A stretch of DNA of 64,000 bases from Baekduia soli (GTDB taxonomy: Bacteria; Actinomycetota; Thermoleophilia; Solirubrobacterales; Solirubrobacteraceae): contig NZ_CP042430.1 of assembly GCF_007970665.1 (NCBI RefSeq), positions 124,001-188,000 on the forward strand, in the 5' to 3' direction. The notes under the pieces are model-generated. The model had not been told where the DNA came from. It saw only the letters and a list, made by a program, of their open reading frames with translations, and did not search any database. The position numbers and the translations under genes were made by a program. This document shows positions 20,111 through 28,661 of the stretch, one piece after another (positions within the stretch are counted from its first letter, which is position 1; each line of letters opens with the position of its first letter).

Positions 20111-21063
20111 GGCGGGTCGAGGAACGCCGAGACCATCGCACGGGCCGTCGCACCCCAGCCGCCGGGCGCGCGCTCGAAGCCCAGCCGCGCGCGCTCGGCG
20201 CGCAGGGCGAGGTCGCCGAGGAGCTCCTCCACGGCGTCGGCGGCCTCCAGCGGGCCGGCCACGAGGCTCGCCGCGTCGCCCAGGGCGACCCGCGACGCCT
20301 CGTCGGCGGGCGCGACGACCGCCTGGCCGCAGGCCAGCATCGCCAGGGCCGCGGGGCGCCAGCCGCGTACGGGCGGCGCGATCGCCACGGTCGCCGAGGC
20401 GAACGCGTGGGCCTGGGCCTCGGCGCCGCGCTCGACGGGCAGGTAGGGGAACGGCAGCTCGAGCGCCTCGCGCACCCCGCTGACCGCGAAGGCCAGGTCG
20501 GGCCGGCGCGCGTGCAGCTCGGCGGCGGCCAGCAGGCCCAGCGGCTCCTCGCCGTGGACGAGCACGAGGTCCTCGCGGCGGTGCACGGGCATCGGCGTGT
20601 AGGCGGCGTCGGTGCCGGCGGGCAGCACCCCGCCCATCCAGGCCGGCCCGATGACGGGCACGCCGGCCGTCCAGCCCAGCTCGGCCAGCGGCGCGGGCGC
20701 GGCCGTGGCCAGGACCGCACGGGCGCGCAGCCCGGGCAGCCGCAGCATCGCGGGGGCCGCCGGCCAGCCGTAGGCCAGGACGACGTCCGCGTTGGCCGCC
20801 TCCCGGGCCATCGGCCCCGTGACCTTGCGCACGCGGACGTCGTGCTCGGAGAGCGCCTCGGAGAGCTCGCCGGGCAGGCCGTTGCCACGCGGGCGGTCCG
20901 GGCCGTGGGCGATGAGCAGCGCCACGTCGAGGTACTCGCCCCACGGCCGGCGCAGCTCGACGGGCGGCGAGCCTTCGCGCAGCAGCTCGGTGAGCTCCCA
21001 CGGCACGCGGGCGGCGTCGGGCGTGGGCGGCGGCTCGCCGAGCAGGCGGCGCAGCAGCGGCAC
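20107..21063 (-). CDS. GT-B glycosyltransferase-like protein
   Basis: A 318-residue protein from GTG 21063. The half after residue ~170 has the GT4-like C-domain pattern: DLVLVHGEEPLGLLAAAELH, RRPDLAFAVSG, then MLACGQAVVAP where GT4 enzymes have a conserved small-residue loop, and a helical tail. The N-terminal half (ADVVLAYGWPAAPAM, VIGPAWMGG) is a reduced Rossmann domain. The acceptor and donor are unknown. The start is 3 nt after the upstream stop, and the stop overlaps the next gene's ATG, so it lies inside a tightly packed operon. Confidence 0.7.
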   Translation of the reverse strand: MPLLRRLLGEPPPTPDAARVPWELTELLREGSPPVELRRPWGEYLDVALLIAHGPDRPRGNGLPGELSEALSEHDVRVRKVTGPMAREAANADVVLAYGWPAAPAMLRLPGLRARAVLATAAPAPLAELGWTAGVPVIGPAWMGGVLPAGTDAAYTPMPVHRREDLVLVHGEEPLGLLAAAELHARRPDLAFAVSGVREALELPFPYLPVERGAEAQAHAFASATVAIAPPVRGWRPAALAMLACGQAVVAPADEASRVALGDAASLVAGPLEAADAVEELLGDLALRAERARLGFERAPGGWGATARAMVSAFLDPP

Positions 21064-21066
21064 CGC

Positions 21067-22248
21067 TCAGCCCTCCCCGCCCGGCCGGAACGCGATCGCC
21101 GCCCACAGGCCGGCCTCGACCTGCTCGGCCGCGTGGTCCCAGGTGCGCTCCACGCGCAGCGCGGCGCCCTGCGCGACGCGCTCGGCGCGCAGCCGGGGGT
21201 CGGCGAGCAGGCGCTCGAGCGCGTCGGCGATCGCGAAGGGGTCCAAGGGCGCGTAGTCCACCGGCCCGTCGCGGCCGAACGCGGCCACCACGCTGGGGTG
21301 GTCGTGCTCGACGCACGGCAGGCCGCAGGACAGCATCTCCTGGGCGGCGAGCGAGTGGTTGGTGAGCGAGAGCACGAGGCCGACGGTCGCCTCGGCGTAG
21401 ATCCGCGGCAGCGCGGCCTCGGGGACCACGCCGAGGTTGCGATGCGGGAAGTCGACGCCGGCGGGGCCGCCGTGGCCGTAGAGCCAGGCCTGCACCGACG
21501 GTCGCCGGCGGTGCAGCTCGGCCAGCGCCGCGAGCACGATCGGCACCGCGCGGCGCGGGGTGGTCGAGCGCGCGTAGGCGACGACGACGTCCTCGCGGCG
21601 CCGGATGTCGGCCCGCGGCCGCCAGCGCTCGCCGTCGATCCCCAGGTCGAACGGCGTCGCCGGCAGGTCGTAGGTCGTCGCCATGACCTCGGCCAGCCAC
21701 TGCCCGGCGGTGATCGGGTACAGGCCCTGCCGGTAGGACGCCTCGGCCCATCGGCGCTGCACGCTGGTGCCGAAGAACTCCGGCTCGTGGTCCTGGACGA
21801 GGTACGCGCGGCCCGCGGCCGGCAGCGTCCGCACGCGGGCGGCGGTCTGCCAGCCCGTGGCGACCGCCACGTCGGCGTCGCCGAAGCCGTCGAGGCCGTA
21901 GGCGACCGGGGCCGCGAACGGGCCGAACCACGACCGCAGGTCGGCCGCGGCGCGCGCGCCGTCGGGGCCCAGCCGCCGGCCGGGATCGTCGATCCACAGC
22001 GAGCAGCGGTGCCCACGGCGCTCGAGGCCGCGCACGAGGTTGGCGATCGTCATGTGCCCGCCGCTGCCGCGCTGGAAGAACGGGACGACGAGCGCGACGT
22101 GCAGGGGCGACCCCGCGGCGGGGGCGTCGAGCCGGGTCCCGGCGGGAGCGCGCAGCAGCGCACCGAGCACCGACGCCTCGACGTACTCGTCGTTGACGTA
22201 GGGGCCGTCGCGCCAGCGCCGCAGGCGCGTCCGGATCCCGAGGCCCAT
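21067..22248 (-). CDS. GT4 glycosyltransferase, WsaF/rhamnosyltransferase-like
   Basis: A 393-residue GT-B enzyme. The start of the fold, HVALVVPFFQRGSGGHMTIA (~residues 49-68), and YLVQDHEPEFFGTSVQRRW are characteristic of WsaF-type rhamnosyltransferases of S-layer glycan clusters. The C-terminal domain has VVVAYARSTTPRRAVPIVL, the loop GLVLSLTNHSLAAQEMLSCG and LPCVEHDHPSV. It probably transfers rhamnose or a related deoxysugar to a surface glycan (inference from family). ATG 22248 shares one base with the previous stop (TGATG). An RmlC gene for dTDP-rhamnose synthesis lies 8 kb away. Confidence 0.8.
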   Translation of the reverse strand: MGLGIRTRLRRWRDGPYVNDEYVEASVLGALLRAPAGTRLDAPAAGSPLHVALVVPFFQRGSGGHMTIANLVRGLERRGHRCSLWIDDPGRRLGPDGARAAADLRSWFGPFAAPVAYGLDGFGDADVAVATGWQTAARVRTLPAAGRAYLVQDHEPEFFGTSVQRRWAEASYRQGLYPITAGQWLAEVMATTYDLPATPFDLGIDGERWRPRADIRRREDVVVAYARSTTPRRAVPIVLAALAELHRRRPSVQAWLYGHGGPAGVDFPHRNLGVVPEAALPRIYAEATVGLVLSLTNHSLAAQEMLSCGLPCVEHDHPSVVAAFGRDGPVDYAPLDPFAIADALERLLADPRLRAERVAQGAALRVERTWDHAAEQVEAGLWAAIAFRPGGEG

Positions 22249-23450
22249 CAGCGGCGCCCCGCGATCATGCGCCGCGCGACGCCCAGCGGCCCGCGCGAGA
22301 GCACCGACTCGACACGGCGCATCCGCGCGGCCAGGCGCTCGTGGTCGCGCTCGACGGCCTGCTGGCGCTGCATCGTCATGCGGATGTCGGCCGTCATGCT
22401 CGCCGCGGCGCCCGTCGGGTCCGGCGAGGGGCCGGCGACGATGCGGCCCAGCGCGAGCGCCATCATCGCCGTGGACTGCTCGGCCGACGGCCACGAGCGG
22501 GCCGTGCGCACGGCGGCGAGGCGCAGCTCGTGCAGCAGGCGACGGTCGCGCGCGAGCAGGTCGAGCAGCCGCGCCGTGCCCCGCTCGTCGTCCCAGCTCG
22601 TCAGCAGCGCGTTGCGGCCGTCGGCGATGTACTCGTCGTGGCCCGTCACCGGCGTGGTGATGCAGGTCGCGCCGCGGTGGAAGCCCTCCAGCGGCGCCCC
22701 GGCCATCCCCTCGACGCGCGAGAGCTTGAGCACGACGTCGGTGCGGCCGTAGAGCTCGGCCATCTCGGTGGCCGTGAGCGGGCCGACGACGGCGTCGGCG
22801 CGGGCGCCCTCGGCCGCGGCGCGGTCGGCGCAGACGAGCGTGACGTGGCGGGGCTCGCGCATCGCCGCCGCCGCCGCCAGCGCCTCGCCGACGCCCTTGA
22901 GCGCGACGGCGGGGCTGCCCTCGACGAGCACGCGCAGCGGCCCGTCGATGCTGGGCGCCAGGGTGCCGGGGATCGAGAACACGTCCTTGGGGATCCCGTT
23001 GCGCACGTAGTGCACGCGGAACCCGGAGCGGTCGCCGCGCAGCTCCTCGAGCTGGCGGGCGATCCATCGCGCCTCGGTGATCATCGCCACCGGCAGGTCG
23101 TGCGTCATCGCCGCGGCGGCCCGCTCGGGCGCGCCCGGCGGGTAGAAGCGGTCCTCCATGGACTGCACGAAGTAGGCGTAGCGGTCGGCCGGGACCTCGT
23201 GCAGCGTCAGCACGGTCTCCCACCAGGTCGCGACCGCCACGTCGAAGCCCTGCCCGGCGGCCTCGCCGAGCTCGAGGACCGGGAGCTCCCCCAGACCCGC
23301 GTACGCGTGCTCGCCGGCCGAGCGGTCGGCGCGGGCCAGCACGAGGACGGCGTCGACGCCGTGGCGCGCGCGCAGCCGGCGCGCATGCCCGACGACGATG
23401 CCGACGCCGCCGAACAGGTCCAGCGCGGGGACGAGGAACGCGACGCGCAC
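22248..23450 (-). CDS. GT4 glycosyltransferase (paralogue of the gene at 25284)
   Basis: A 400-residue GT-B enzyme starting at GTG 23450. The N-terminal glycine loop is RVAFLVPALDLFGGVGIVV, followed by VATWWETVLTL and YVRNGIPKDVF. The C-domain contains VVLKLSRVEGM, GAPLEGFHRGAT and TTPVTGHDEYI. These same blocks recur in the protein encoded at 25284-26522, so the two arose by duplication. After residue ~345 there is a basic helical tail, possibly for membrane contact. It starts 7 nt after the methyltransferase stop and is in the same operon. Confidence 0.85.
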   Translation of the reverse strand: MRVAFLVPALDLFGGVGIVVGHARRLRARHGVDAVLVLARADRSAGEHAYAGLGELPVLELGEAAGQGFDVAVATWWETVLTLHEVPADRYAYFVQSMEDRFYPPGAPERAAAAMTHDLPVAMITEARWIARQLEELRGDRSGFRVHYVRNGIPKDVFSIPGTLAPSIDGPLRVLVEGSPAVALKGVGEALAAAAAMREPRHVTLVCADRAAAEGARADAVVGPLTATEMAELYGRTDVVLKLSRVEGMAGAPLEGFHRGATCITTPVTGHDEYIADGRNALLTSWDDERGTARLLDLLARDRRLLHELRLAAVRTARSWPSAEQSTAMMALALGRIVAGPSPDPTGAAASMTADIRMTMQRQQAVERDHERLAARMRRVESVLSRGPLGVARRMIAGRR

Positions 23451-23457
23451 GGGCGCC

Positions 23458-24267
23458 TCAGCCGGCGGGCGCGTCGAGCACGGCGAGGCGGGCCTCGAGG
23501 TAGGCCAGGTCGCTCTCGCGCCGGCGCGCGTCGGCGCGGTCGGCGTCGAGGTCGGCCGGCCGCGCGAGCGACACGGGGGCCAGGCGCGCCGCATCGGGCC
23601 CGAAGGCGAGCAGGTGGGTGGTCGGCGCCTGGTCGGGCGCCACCGACGGCGTGCCGAGCGGGGCGACCTCGCCGCCGGCCGGACCGACGATCGCCGACGC
23701 GCGCAGCGATACCTGGCGCAGGACGACCGCGTCGGGCGGCAGGAGGCGGCGCAGCTCCTCGGCGGCACCAGCCGACCACGCGCTGCGGCGGTGGGGGTCG
23801 TCGAGGGCGCCCGCCGCGTCGTCGGGGACGCTGAGCACGACGGTCGCGCGCTCGCCGAGGGCGAGCAGGAGGTCGACCAGCGCGGTGAAGTCCTCGAGCT
23901 GGTGCAGCACGCCGAAGCACGTGACCACGATCGGGGCGCCGGGCGTGGCGGCCGCGTCGACCGCAGCCCGCACGGCCGCCGCGCCCTCCGCGGTCCCCAG
24001 GTCGGCCAGCACCGTGGCGGCCACGTCGGCGCCGCACTCGCGTCGCGCCTCCTGCAGCGCCTGCTCGTCGCCGTCGACCAGCAGGGCCCGGGCGCGCGGG
24101 CGCGCGTCGCCGAGCGCGGCGCCGGAGGCGATCCCCTCGCCGCACCCGAGGTCGACCCACAGCGCCGCCTCACGGATGAGGGGCGCGGCGAGCGCGTAGC
24201 GCAGCTCGCCGTCGACGCGGTCGGCCGGGGCGGTCCCGCGGGTCACACGGGCTTCCCAAGTCGGCAT
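23458..24267 (-). CDS. SAM-dependent methyltransferase
   Basis: A 269-residue protein with a class I methyltransferase fold: motif I LWVDLGCGEGIASG (~residues 38-51), acidic LVDGDEQAL, then VVTCFGVLHQLEDF as motif IV/post region. The last ~40 residues form a charged helix (RRRESDLAYLEARLAVLD). It is the first gene of the operon methyltransferase - GT4 - WsaF-like - GT - GT2/deacetylase, so it probably methylates a glycan residue or end. ATG 24267 is the start of the recognisable protein; the minus-strand -10 TACGTT lies 13 nt upstream within the bidirectional core at 24280-24286. Confidence 0.8.
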   Translation of the reverse strand: MPTWEARVTRGTAPADRVDGELRYALAAPLIREAALWVDLGCGEGIASGAALGDARPRARALLVDGDEQALQEARRECGADVAATVLADLGTAEGAAAVRAAVDAAATPGAPIVVTCFGVLHQLEDFTALVDLLLALGERATVVLSVPDDAAGALDDPHRRSAWSAGAAEELRRLLPPDAVVLRQVSLRASAIVGPAGGEVAPLGTPSVAPDQAPTTHLLAFGPDAARLAPVSLARPADLDADRADARRRESDLAYLEARLAVLDAPAG

Positions 24268-24279
24268 CGCCGGGCAGCG

Positions 24280-24286
24280 TAACGTA
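24280..24286. promoter_or_regulatory. bidirectional promoter core TAACGTA
   Basis: The 7-mer reads TAACGT on the plus strand (10 nt before ATG 24296) and TACGTT on the minus strand (13 nt before ATG 24267). The two starts are only 28 bp apart, so both genes must use this space. First of four TA-N3-TA cores at head-to-head genes in the window. Confidence 0.6.
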
Positions 24287-24295
24287 TGGCCCGCC

Positions 24296-25306
24296 ATGGC
24301 CCTCCGGCGCGACCTCCCCTTCGGCCCGCCGGCGGCGGGCGTCCCCCTGCGCCTGGCCTTCGTCGGCCAGCAGACCTACTTCCGCGCCTGCGCGCTGGAC
24401 GAGGACTCCGCCCGCGTGCGCACCACGTTCGTGGACTACCGCGCCGGGCGCGACCCGGGGCTCATGCGCGCCAAGCTCGACGCCTTCGCGCCGCATGCCG
24501 TCGTCGTCTTCCGCCCCGAGACCGTGCCCGCCGGCCTGCTGGCCGACCTGCCCGCGGCGATCGTCGGCTTCCTCACCGAGCCCATCTCCCGGCAGGCCGG
24601 GCCGGGCCGCGCGCAGGCCGTGCACTGGGATCTCGAGGGCCGCCGGCGCGACATGGCGGGGCTGGACCCGGCCAACGTCGACCGCATCGTGTCGTTCGAC
24701 CCGATGATCGTGCCGACGGCCGACGAGTTCATGGAGGTCTGGCGCTCGCTGCCGATCCCGGTCGCCGACCGCCTCTACCGGCCCGTGCGGCGGGTGCACG
24801 GCACGCCGCGCATGCTGTTCGTCGGCCGTTCGACGGTCCACCGCGAGCGCTACCTCATCGACGTCAAGCACCGCTTCGACTGCCTGCACGTGGCGTTCGG
24901 CATCCAGGTCGAGGAGCTCGAGACGCTCCTGGACCGCCACCAGATCACATTCAACATCCACAACGAGCCCTACCCCAGCTTCGAGAACCGCGTGTTCCTG
25001 CACCTGGCCGCCGGGCACCTCGTGATCTCCGAGCCGCTGAGCCCGACCCACGGCCTGGAGCCGGGGTTCGACTACGTCGAGGTCAGCCACCCCGAGGACC
25101 TCGTCGCGGTGGCGACGGAGGCGCGCGCGTTCCCCGACGCGTTCCATCGCGTGCGCGTCCGCGGCCGCCAGAAGGCCGAGCAGGTGCGCGCCTCGCGGGC
25201 GTGGCCGGCGCTCGTGCGTGACCTGTTCGCCGATCTCGCCGCCTTCGGGACCGGTCGTCAGGTCCCGGACCGCCGCCGGACGCTCAGCGGCGCAGCAGGC
25301 GCTTGA
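24296..25306 (+). CDS. CgeB-like glycosyltransferase, copy 1
   Basis: A 336-residue protein. It starts RLAFVGQQTYFRACAL, has VVVFRPETVPAGLL and VDRIVSFDPMIV in the N-terminal half, and in the C-terminal half RMLFVGRSTVHRERYL, ITFNIHNEPYPSFENRVFLH and LAAGHLVISEPLSP. The latter is the CgeB/Glyco_trans_1_2 signature (SFENR...HLAAG). Bacillus CgeB acts on the outer spore glycan layer; here the link to surface glycan synthesis follows from the neighbours. ATG 24296 lies 10 nt after TAACGT. It is paralogous to the protein at 26543-27511. Its 3' end overlaps the convergent GT4 gene by 23 bp. Confidence 0.82.
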   Translation: MALRRDLPFGPPAAGVPLRLAFVGQQTYFRACALDEDSARVRTTFVDYRAGRDPGLMRAKLDAFAPHAVVVFRPETVPAGLLADLPAAIVGFLTEPISRQAGPGRAQAVHWDLEGRRRDMAGLDPANVDRIVSFDPMIVPTADEFMEVWRSLPIPVADRLYRPVRRVHGTPRMLFVGRSTVHRERYLIDVKHRFDCLHVAFGIQVEELETLLDRHQITFNIHNEPYPSFENRVFLHLAAGHLVISEPLSPTHGLEPGFDYVEVSHPEDLVAVATEARAFPDAFHRVRVRGRQKAEQVRASRAWPALVRDLFADLAAFGTGRQVPDRRRTLSGAAGA

Positions 25307-26522
25307 CCGGGCGCCCGACGCGGCGCCCGAGCTGCCGCAGGCGATCGAGCTCGCGCCGCGCGCGCACGGCGTAGATCCACGCCTTCTGGCTGAACAGGTT
25401 GGCCTGGATGGCCTGCTCGATCTCCAGGCGCCGCGCGGCCGCCTGACCCTCGGCGGTGACCGAGGCGAAGTCCGAGACCAGGCGCATCCCGGCGCCGCGC
25501 ACGGGCGGCATCGGCTCGGCCAGCACGCGCCGCAGCGCCAGGGCCATCCACTGGGAGGACTGCCGCCAGTCCGGCCAGGCCCGCGCGGTGCGCAGCGCGC
25601 CCGTGCGCAGCTCGTGCAGCAGCCGGCGGTCGCGTGCCAGCAGGTCCAGCGTGCGCGCGGTGCCGTGGATGTCGTCCCAGCCGACGACCAGGCCGTTGAC
25701 GCCGTGCTCGATGTACTCGTCGTGGCCGGTCACCGGGGTGGTCACGACCGTGGCGCCGCGGTGGAAGGCCTCCAGCGGCGGTCCGTACATGCCCTCGGCG
25801 CGGGAGAGCTTGAGGATCACGTGCTGCTCGCCGAAGAGCTGCGCCATCTCGGCGTGGCTCAGGCCCGACAGGACCGTGTCGACCCCGGGCGGCGGCTCGG
25901 TGGGGTGCGGGGAGACCCAGGTGACGTGGGCGGGCTCGCGCATCGCCGCGACCGCCGCCAGCGCGTCGTCGACGCCCTTCTGCACGTAGCCGCGCGCGCC
26001 CTCCAGCACGACGCGCAGCGGCTCGCCGCCGGTCGCCGGCGCCACGCGGTCGGGGATCGCGAAGACGTCCTTGGGGATGCCGTTGCGCACGTAGAGCACG
26101 CGCGTGCCCGGCTGGTAGTCCTCGAGCAGCTCGGCGAGCCAGCGGGCCTCGGTGATGAAGCGCACGGGCAGCGCCGTGGTCATGGCCGCGGCCAGGCGCT
26201 CGGGTGCGCCGGCCGGGTAGGCCGAGTCCTCCAGGAGCTGGATGAAGTAGGCATGGCGCCGGGCGCGCAGGCGGAAGAGCACCGACGTCGTCTCCCACCA
26301 CGTGGCCACGGCGATGTCCCAGTCCAGCTCGAGCGCCTCGGCGAGACCAAGCACGGGCACCTGGTCGAGCCCGCGGTAGCCCCAGTGCGGGTGCTCCTGG
26401 GGCCGGGCGAGGACCAGCCGCGCGTCGATGCCGTGGTGGCGACGCAGCTGCGCGGCGTGCTCGACGGCCACGCCGACGCCGCCCGAGAGCTGGAGGTCCT
26501 GGAGCACGAACGCGACGCGCAA
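25284..26522 (-). CDS. GT4 glycosyltransferase (paralogue of the gene at 22248)
   Basis: A 412-residue GT-B enzyme beginning RVAFVLQDLQLSGGVGVAVE, with VATWWETTSVLF, YVRNGIPKDVF, LKLSRAEGMYGPPLEAFHRG and TTPVTGHDEYIEHG. The start is TTG 26522: it is the first codon of the family N-terminus, and TACGAT ends 7 nt upstream, leaving no room for a ribosome binding site. The mRNA is therefore probably leaderless with a TTG start, an unusual combination. The last ~60 residues are a basic helical tail (ARRELDRLRQLGRRVGRPVK). It forms a head-to-head pair with the CgeB-like gene, starts 20 bp apart. Confidence 0.84.
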   Translation of the reverse strand: MRVAFVLQDLQLSGGVGVAVEHAAQLRRHHGIDARLVLARPQEHPHWGYRGLDQVPVLGLAEALELDWDIAVATWWETTSVLFRLRARRHAYFIQLLEDSAYPAGAPERLAAAMTTALPVRFITEARWLAELLEDYQPGTRVLYVRNGIPKDVFAIPDRVAPATGGEPLRVVLEGARGYVQKGVDDALAAVAAMREPAHVTWVSPHPTEPPPGVDTVLSGLSHAEMAQLFGEQHVILKLSRAEGMYGPPLEAFHRGATVVTTPVTGHDEYIEHGVNGLVVGWDDIHGTARTLDLLARDRRLLHELRTGALRTARAWPDWRQSSQWMALALRRVLAEPMPPVRGAGMRLVSDFASVTAEGQAAARRLEIEQAIQANLFSQKAWIYAVRARRELDRLRQLGRRVGRPVKRLLRR

Positions 26523-26528
26523 GTCGCC

Positions 26529-26535
26529 TATCGTA
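26529..26535. promoter_or_regulatory. bidirectional promoter core TATCGTA
   Basis: TATCGT on the plus strand ends 8 nt before GTG 26543, and TACGAT on the minus strand ends 7 nt before TTG 26522. The intergenic space is only 20 bp, so both transcripts should begin at or next to their start codons. Confidence 0.65.
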
Positions 26536-26542
26536 CGAACGC

Positions 26543-27511
26543 GTGCGCGCCGCCGACCTGCCGTACCCCCTGCCGGAGCGCGGCGCCCCGATCCGCGTGG
26601 CGTTCGTGGGCCAGCGCACGTACTTCGAGGCGTGCTCGATGTCGGCGCCCGCCAGCAGCGTGCACCCGTCCTTCATCGACTTCCGCGGCGGAGCGCAGAC
26701 CGGCCCGCTGCTGGACGCCCTGCGCCGCGTCGATCCACACGTCGTCGTCGCCTTCCGGCCCGAGATCCTGCCGCCGGGGACCTTCGACGGCGTCCGCGCG
26801 CCGGTGCTCGGGTTCATCACCGAGCCGCTGCCGAGACCGGGGCGCGAGAACCACCCCAACCTGGAGTACAACCTCTCCGAGCTGCGCAAGGTCGACCGCG
26901 GCAACGTCGACCGCGTGATCTGCTTCGACCCCTACGGCTGGGAGACCGTGGCAGGTCTCCTGCCGCTGTGGCGCGCGATGCCCCTGCCCGTCGACGACCG
27001 CCTGTACCGCACGCCGCGGCCCTCGCGCCGCCCGCCACGGGTCATCTTCATCGGGTACTCGACGATGCACCGCGAGCAGTCGCTGCTCGGGCTCAAGCAC
27101 GAGTTCGACCTGCGCCACTACGCCCACGCGCTCATGGGCGAGGAGCTGCGCGAGGTGCTCGCCGACGCCGACGCGGGCCTCAACGTGCACGGCGAGCGCT
27201 GGGTGCACTCGTTCGAGAACCGCGTGCTGCTGCACCTGGCCGCCGGGCACCTCGTGTTCACCGAGACGCTCGAGCCGCCCTATGGGCTGGAGCCCGGCAT
27301 CGACGTCATCGAGGTCGACGGGCCCGACGAGCTGGACCTGCGCGTCCACCAGCTGCACCAGATGCCCGACATGTACGACCGGGTGCGGATCCGCGGCCAC
27401 CACAAGGCCCGGCAGTTCCGCGCGTCGGCCGTCTGGCCCCGCGTCATCGGCGACCTGCTCGCGGACCTCGCCGCGTTCGGGACCGAGCGCGTGCTGCCCG
27501 CCGCGCCGTAG
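26543..27511 (+). CDS. CgeB-like glycosyltransferase, copy 2
   Basis: A 322-residue paralogue of the protein at 24296, with the same blocks: IRVAFVGQRTYFEACSM, VVVAFRPEILPPGTF, VDRVICFDPYGW, RVIFIGYSTMHREQSL, and SFENRVLLHLAAGHLVFTE. It carries the C-terminal CgeB/Glyco_trans_1_2 domain. GTG 26543 is fixed by the first conserved residues and by TATCGT 8 nt upstream. Its stop codon TAG (27509-27511) is also the beginning of the next gene's -10 hexamer. Acceptor and sugar unknown. Confidence 0.82.
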   Translation: MRAADLPYPLPERGAPIRVAFVGQRTYFEACSMSAPASSVHPSFIDFRGGAQTGPLLDALRRVDPHVVVAFRPEILPPGTFDGVRAPVLGFITEPLPRPGRENHPNLEYNLSELRKVDRGNVDRVICFDPYGWETVAGLLPLWRAMPLPVDDRLYRTPRPSRRPPRVIFIGYSTMHREQSLLGLKHEFDLRHYAHALMGEELREVLADADAGLNVHGERWVHSFENRVLLHLAAGHLVFTETLEPPYGLEPGIDVIEVDGPDELDLRVHQLHQMPDMYDRVRIRGHHKARQFRASAVWPRVIGDLLADLAAFGTERVLPAAP

Positions 27512-27514
27512 GGT
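27509..27514 (+). promoter_or_regulatory. -10 element overlapping the CgeB-like stop codon
   Basis: TAGGGT, whose TAG is the stop of the upstream gene; ATG 27522 follows after 7 nt. Same layout as at the lon stop codon (14451). Confidence 0.6.
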
Positions 27515-27521
27515 TGGCGCC

Positions 27522-27851
27522 ATGACCGCCAGCTCAGAGATCGTCGTCGTCGCCACCCTCCAGGTCCAGCCGGGCAAGGAGGACGAGGGCCGGGCCGTGC
27601 TGGCCGAGGTCCTGGCCCCGACCCACGCCGAGGACGGATGCCTGGGCTACGCCCTGCACCAGGACGTCGCCGACCCCACGCGCTTCGTCTTCGTCGAGCG
27701 CTGGGCCTCCGAGGAGGCCCTGGGCACCCACCGCAGGGCGCCGCACATCAAGGCCATGGGCGCGAAGTTCGCCCCCATCGCCGCGGCCGCGCCCGACGTC
27801 GTCATCACGAGGGCACTGCCGGGCGGCGACGCGGAGAAGGGCGTCCTGTAG
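27522..27851 (+). CDS. ABM-domain protein, putative quinol monooxygenase (YgiN-like)
   Basis: A 109-residue protein with the antibiotic-biosynthesis-monooxygenase ferredoxin-like fold: VVVATLQVQPGKEDEGRAVL, then THAEDGCLGYALHQDV and FVFVERWASEEALGTHRRAP, and HIKAMGAKFAPI at the end. These are the usual strands and the HxxxPH-like helix of the YgiN class, cofactor-free oxygenases of quinones and similar compounds. ATG 27522 lies 7 nt after TAGGGT. The MOSC gene follows 3 nt after its stop. Confidence 0.82.
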   Translation: MTASSEIVVVATLQVQPGKEDEGRAVLAEVLAPTHAEDGCLGYALHQDVADPTRFVFVERWASEEALGTHRRAPHIKAMGAKFAPIAAAAPDVVITRALPGGDAEKGVL

Positions 27852-27854
27852 GCC

Positions 27855-28661
27855 TTGACCGGCGGGCGCCACACCGAGCGGTCGACGCTGGCCTCGTGCC
27901 TGGCGCAGATCGTGGGCGCCCCGGTCTCCGAGATCCCGCTGGACCCCGAGCCGCTGCACGCGTGGCTCGCGGGCCGCGGGCTGGGGCTGGTGCCGATCGC
28001 GGGGGCGGCGTCGTTCGCGTGGGCCGGGCCGTGGATCGCCCGGCGTCCCGACGGCGTGACGGGCGAGCCCCGCCACGTCGTCATGTTCGGCGTGCCCTCG
28101 GGCGTGATCTGGGACCCCGCGGGGACCACGGCCGGCACGATCCTGGACGGCGCGCTCGTCGCGCCGCTGGACATCGCCGCATGGCCGCCGCGCCCCGCCG
28201 GTGAGCTGCCGCCGGGCGTGGTGGAGGCGATCATGCTCGCCCCCGCGGCCGAGGCCCCGGCCCACGAGGTGGGCCGGGCGCTGGCCGTGCCCGGCCGGGG
28301 GCTGGAGGGCGACCGCTACGCCGAGGGCTCGGGCACGTTCGCCTCGGGGCGCCCGGGCAGTGCGCTGACGCTCGTCGACGCCGACGTGCTCGACGAGCTG
28401 GGCGCCGCGCGCGGCGCGCCGGTCGACCACCGCCGCAACGTCGTCGTGCGCGGGGCCGACCTCAACGCGATGGTCGGCCACGCGTTCGCCATCGGCGAGG
28501 TCGTCTGCCGCGGCAGCCGGCTCTGCGAGCCGTGCGCGCACCTCGAGCGCCTCAACGCGGGCGGCGTCCTGCGCCCGCTCGTGCACCGCGGCGGGCTGCG
28601 CGCCGACATCGTCGCCGGCGGCACGCTGCACGTCGGCGACAAGGTCGTCGCTAGGTCCTGA
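27855..28661 (+). CDS. MOSC-domain protein with N-terminal extension
   Basis: A 268-residue protein. The C-terminal ~150 residues are a MOSC domain: GRGLEGDRYAEGSGTF (the EGDR motif), GSALTLVDADVLDEL, RRNVVVRGADLNAMVGHAF and the conserved cysteine in GSRLCEPCAHLERL. MOSC domains bind sulfur or molybdenum cofactor, and related proteins reduce N-hydroxylated compounds. The first ~110 residues are an unrecognised domain (LASCLAQIVGAPVSEIPL, HVVMFGVPSGVIWDPAG). The only early start is TTG 27855, 3 nt after the ABM stop, so co-translation is likely. The 3' end overlaps the convergent methyltransferase by 11 bp. Confidence 0.8.
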   Translation: MTGGRHTERSTLASCLAQIVGAPVSEIPLDPEPLHAWLAGRGLGLVPIAGAASFAWAGPWIARRPDGVTGEPRHVVMFGVPSGVIWDPAGTTAGTILDGALVAPLDIAAWPPRPAGELPPGVVEAIMLAPAAEAPAHEVGRALAVPGRGLEGDRYAEGSGTFASGRPGSALTLVDADVLDELGAARGAPVDHRRNVVVRGADLNAMVGHAFAIGEVVCRGSRLCEPCAHLERLNAGGVLRPLVHRGGLRADIVAGGTLHVGDKVVARS

